Positions 4,038-6,328 of a DNA stretch of 6,328 nt are shown piece after piece. The first letter of the stretch is position 1. Each line of letters starts with the position of its first letter. This DNA is from CALARM01 sp964431735 (GTDB lineage: Bacteria; Vulcanimicrobiota; SpSt-956; JAKJGF01): NCBI GenBank assembly GCA_964431735.1, contig CAYSLJ010000257.1:1-6328 (forward strand). Reading direction: 5' to 3'. Under the pieces are notes generated by a model, which was not told where the DNA came from, made no database searches, and worked only from the letters and a program-made list of their open reading frames with translations. Made by a program: the position numbers and the translations under genes.

Positions 4038-6101
4038 ATGAAAAGATTTCTTATTCCGCTATTATCTTTATTAATTCTTATTATTCCTTTATCTGCCATG
4101 GCAGATCCTTTTTCCGATGTTCCGTCCGAACACTGGGCCTATGATGCAGTAAATATGCTGGAAGAAAAAGGTCTCGTAGAAGGTTATCCCGATGGCCTGT
4201 TTAAAGGAGACAGACCTGTGACCCGTTATGAAATGGCTATGGTTGTAGCCAGAGTAATAGCAAAATTAGAACAGGTTCAGGCTTCTATTCCTCAAATGCC
4301 TGATCTGTCTGTATATGCTACAAAAGAAGATCTGGAAGTAATAAATAAACTTGCAAAGGAATTCAAAGGAGAACTGGACGGTCTTGGCGTGAGAGTTGCA
4401 AACATAGAGGATAGCCTGGGCCGTATAAGCAGCAGAGTGGAAGAACTGGAAAGAGTTTTTGTAACAGGAGATATTACGTCCGTAGCAAGTACTGTAGGTT
4501 ATACTAAATATAATGTTTTAGGTTCTCCCAGTACAGATTATATCGCATATGAAGATTACGGCGGTTATCTTCTTACAGAAGGGGCTGCTGTTACTACCAG
4601 ACTTAACCTGGATGTAGGTGTAAATATAGATGAACATGTAACAGCAGGAGGAACCTTTACAGGTTTCAGCGCCTTCGGTGATGCCGACGTAGCCTATTCG
4701 TGGGGTGTATTACCTCCTTATAATGCTGCCGGTATCAGTGCTTTCAATGCAAATGATAATATATATAATGTCGGTGTTAATTATCAGGCCAATCTGAATA
4801 AGCTCTGGTTTAAAACAGACGGAGACTGGAAAATAGACGGAACCTTCGGTGAATATCAGCCCGAAAAAATTTCATCTCTTATTTATTACGGTATAGTTGC
4901 TCCTGCTTACTGGGGGCCGGCTACTATGCCTGTAAATGGTATCAATATAAAGGGAACTCTATATGAAAACTACAAATTCGAACTGATTGAAGCAGATGAT
5001 CTTACATGGCTGGATTACGGGCCTTTACCACTTTATTCAGGTTATAACCCTTTTGACCTGTATACGTCTGATTACTATAAATTTAACGGATTTCACAATA
5101 GAATGTACGGAGCTCTCGGAGGATATGAGAATGACAGGCTGGATTTTGACGCCACTTATCTGCGCATATATGAAGATTACGCTTCAAACCCCGGCATTGA
5201 TATGATACCGAGAGACGAAATATTGTTCGGTATAAGAGGGAGTTATAAAATACTGGAAGAAGATAAACTTAAACTTTTCGGAGAATTTAACCAGAGCTGG
5301 TTTGACTATAATCTTTTAGACAGTGCAGAACCACGACGAAGCGGTAATCTCCTGGTACTGGGTGGAGAAGGCACATGGGAGTCACTGGATTATAAAGCCC
5401 AGTTCTTACGTATAGAAGGTAATTATGAACCGTTTAATTTCCACAAAATCTTTGAATTTATGAGCACTGAATGCTGTAATATAGGTGAAAGTGTTTATAT
5501 ACCATCTCTGTACCGTCCTAACAGAATAGGATTTAATATGAATCTTCAATATAATTTTGCCGAAGAAAAAGGAGCAATATTCGGAGGTCTCACCTATGCA
5601 AGCCAGATTGACCCGACTCTGGATACAGATCCTGTGACAACTATCGGTTCCTCCTATGGTTTCCAGGATCATTCTTTCCTTAATAATTCAACAGATAAAG
5701 GAAAAGAGTTTTTCTACGATATAGGCGGTTCATACCAGATCACGGATAAGGCCTATGTGGAAGGCCATTATTTTGGCTTTAATTTTAAAAGAGATTATGC
5801 AACCTATAAACATGATCAGACAAGGCATTATCTCCATGTAGCAGGAAGTTATAATATTACAGACGAATTTAAAGTAACAGGTCTTTATGAGATGGTAAAG
5901 GTCACCGGTATAGATGATAACGGTTTTGATACTGATGGACTCCTTCATATACCGGGTGTGTCTATGAGTTATGATTTCAGTGAAAACGCATCTGTAGGTG
6001 TGGATTACAGATGCTATAACGGGGATTCTAATTCTAATTCAGAACCTGTTGTTAATTATAATGCAAACAGAGTATCTACATGGATGAAACTTGCTTTCTG
6101 A
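4038..6101 (+). CDS. SLH-domain outer-membrane beta-barrel protein (OmpM/SlpA-like)
   Basis: The 687-residue product is an envelope protein that probably tethers the outer membrane to the cell wall and may act as a porin. Residues 1-22 are a signal peptide (MKRF, a long Leu/Ile core, then AMA before DPF). Residues 25-75 are one SLH domain (FSDVPSEHWAYDAV, EGYPDGLFKGD, TRYEMA), which in related proteins binds peptidoglycan-linked polymers. Residues 95-141 are predicted coiled coil, forming a periplasmic stalk. From about 145 to the end, alternating aromatic and polar strands rich in Tyr, Gly, Asp and Asn form the likely barrel, closed by WMKLAF with the C-terminal Phe typical of outer-membrane proteins recognised by BamA. 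The order SLH, coiled coil, barrel matches Negativicutes OmpM and cyanobacterial or Deinococcus SLH porins, though the barrel is larger than in OmpM. It is divergent from the sensor gene and transcribed alone to a terminator at 6183-6222. Transported substrate unknown. Confidence 0.88.
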   Translation: MKRFLIPLLSLLILIIPLSAMADPFSDVPSEHWAYDAVNMLEEKGLVEGYPDGLFKGDRPVTRYEMAMVVARVIAKLEQVQASIPQMPDLSVYATKEDLEVINKLAKEFKGELDGLGVRVANIEDSLGRISSRVEELERVFVTGDITSVASTVGYTKYNVLGSPSTDYIAYEDYGGYLLTEGAAVTTRLNLDVGVNIDEHVTAGGTFTGFSAFGDADVAYSWGVLPPYNAAGISAFNANDNIYNVGVNYQANLNKLWFKTDGDWKIDGTFGEYQPEKISSLIYYGIVAPAYWGPATMPVNGINIKGTLYENYKFELIEADDLTWLDYGPLPLYSGYNPFDLYTSDYYKFNGFHNRMYGALGGYENDRLDFDATYLRIYEDYASNPGIDMIPRDEILFGIRGSYKILEEDKLKLFGEFNQSWFDYNLLDSAEPRRSGNLLVLGGEGTWESLDYKAQFLRIEGNYEPFNFHKIFEFMSTECCNIGESVYIPSLYRPNRIGFNMNLQYNFAEEKGAIFGGLTYASQIDPTLDTDPVTTIGSSYGFQDHSFLNNSTDKGKEFFYDIGGSYQITDKAYVEGHYFGFNFKRDYATYKHDQTRHYLHVAGSYNITDEFKVTGLYEMVKVTGIDDNGFDTDGLLHIPGVSMSYDFSENASVGVDYRCYNGDSNSNSEPVVNYNANRVSTWMKLAF

Positions 6102-6120
6102 CCGGGATTGGGGGATTTCA

Positions 6121-6188
6121 GGGATGAGGGTATGAATAGCAGTTCGTTTGAAGGGCTGATATATAAGGGATGAGGGTATAAAAAGCAG
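6121..6188 (+). repeat. imperfect 22-bp direct repeat pair
   Basis: The 22 bases at 6121-6142 and at 6167-6188 agree at 20 positions, both starting GGGATGAGGGTAT and ending AGCAG, with 24 bases between them. The second copy runs into the left arm of the terminator. They lie outside any gene, just after the SLH stop codon, and may be a partial duplication of the pre-terminator sequence. Confidence 0.75.
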
Positions 6189-6222
6189 TGAGTGGAACAT
6201 CGTTCCACTCACTGCTTCTTTT
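6183..6222 (+). terminator. rho-independent terminator after the SLH gene
   Basis: Bases 6183-6198 pair perfectly with 6202-6217 (16 bp) around a three-base loop, followed by CTTTT. An A run before the left arm means it could also stop transcription from the other side. It lies about 80 bases after the SLH stop, so the gene is transcribed alone unless there is read-through. Confidence 0.88.
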
Positions 6223-6261
6223 ATGAACGGGGTTACAACGAAGAATAAGGGACTGTAAGAA

Positions 6262-6293
6262 GATAACCCTGGCAAATTGTTAGAACGGTTATC
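6262..6293. repeat. 7-bp inverted repeat in the terminal non-coding stretch
   Basis: GATAACC (6262-6268) and GGTTATC (6287-6293) are perfect inverted copies 18 bases apart. In the 105 bases after the terminator I see no credible gene or promoter. This pair could be half of an operator for a gene beyond the window, or chance. Confidence 0.25.
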
Positions 6294-6328
6294 ATCCTCG
6301 CGTCACGATATAGACGTAAATATGATTG

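Noticed and set aside
6223..6258. Short frame beginning MNGVTTKNKGL after the terminator
   Set aside because: It has eleven codons, no ribosome site, and begins inside the terminator's tail region.

Overview
The window looks like a scaffolded draft contig (it contains a 100-N spacer) from a moderately AT-rich, double-membraned bacterium of the Terrabacteria type. The last large gene encodes a signal peptide, one S-layer homology (SLH) domain, a coiled coil and a beta-barrel ending in Phe. This is the outer-membrane tether architecture known from Negativicutes OmpM and from cyanobacterial and Deinococcus/Thermus porins. The flotillins are FloA/YqfA type, the form familiar from Firmicutes and relatives. 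Strong AGGAGG-type ribosome sites and AGA/AGG arginine and ATA isoleucine codons are used throughout. I cannot name the genus; a Negativicutes-like lineage or an uncultured diderm phylum both fit.

Layout. Bases 1-211 hold the possible 21-codon end of an upstream gene, then two candidate promoters. Bases 212-2948 form a three-gene plus-strand unit: two tandem FloA-like flotillin paralogues, then a GTG-started zinc-ribbon protein with a long disordered, repeat-bearing middle. The N spacer lies inside a 30-bp in-frame tandem repeat of that third gene, so the frame appears broken although it is almost certainly one gene. A perfect 26-bp hairpin (2948-3003) fills the space to the convergent minus-strand gene.

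Bases 3821-3003 (minus) encode a membrane sensor with two membrane segments, an extracytoplasmic Cache-like domain and a HAMP domain, but no output domain. Its promoter and a 20-bp palindrome lie in the divergent intergenic region. Bases 4038-6101 (plus) encode the SLH outer-membrane protein, followed by an imperfect direct repeat and a strong terminator. The last 105 bases contain no gene I can support.

How the parts may work together. The two flotillins probably co-assemble or specialise as inner-membrane scaffold proteins. The third gene is the most novel part: spacing and a shared terminator suggest that a zinc-ribbon/disordered protein is made with them and could be a client or adaptor, but this is inferred from context only. 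The orphan HAMP sensor and the SLH protein are separately transcribed envelope genes with no shown link to the flotillin unit.
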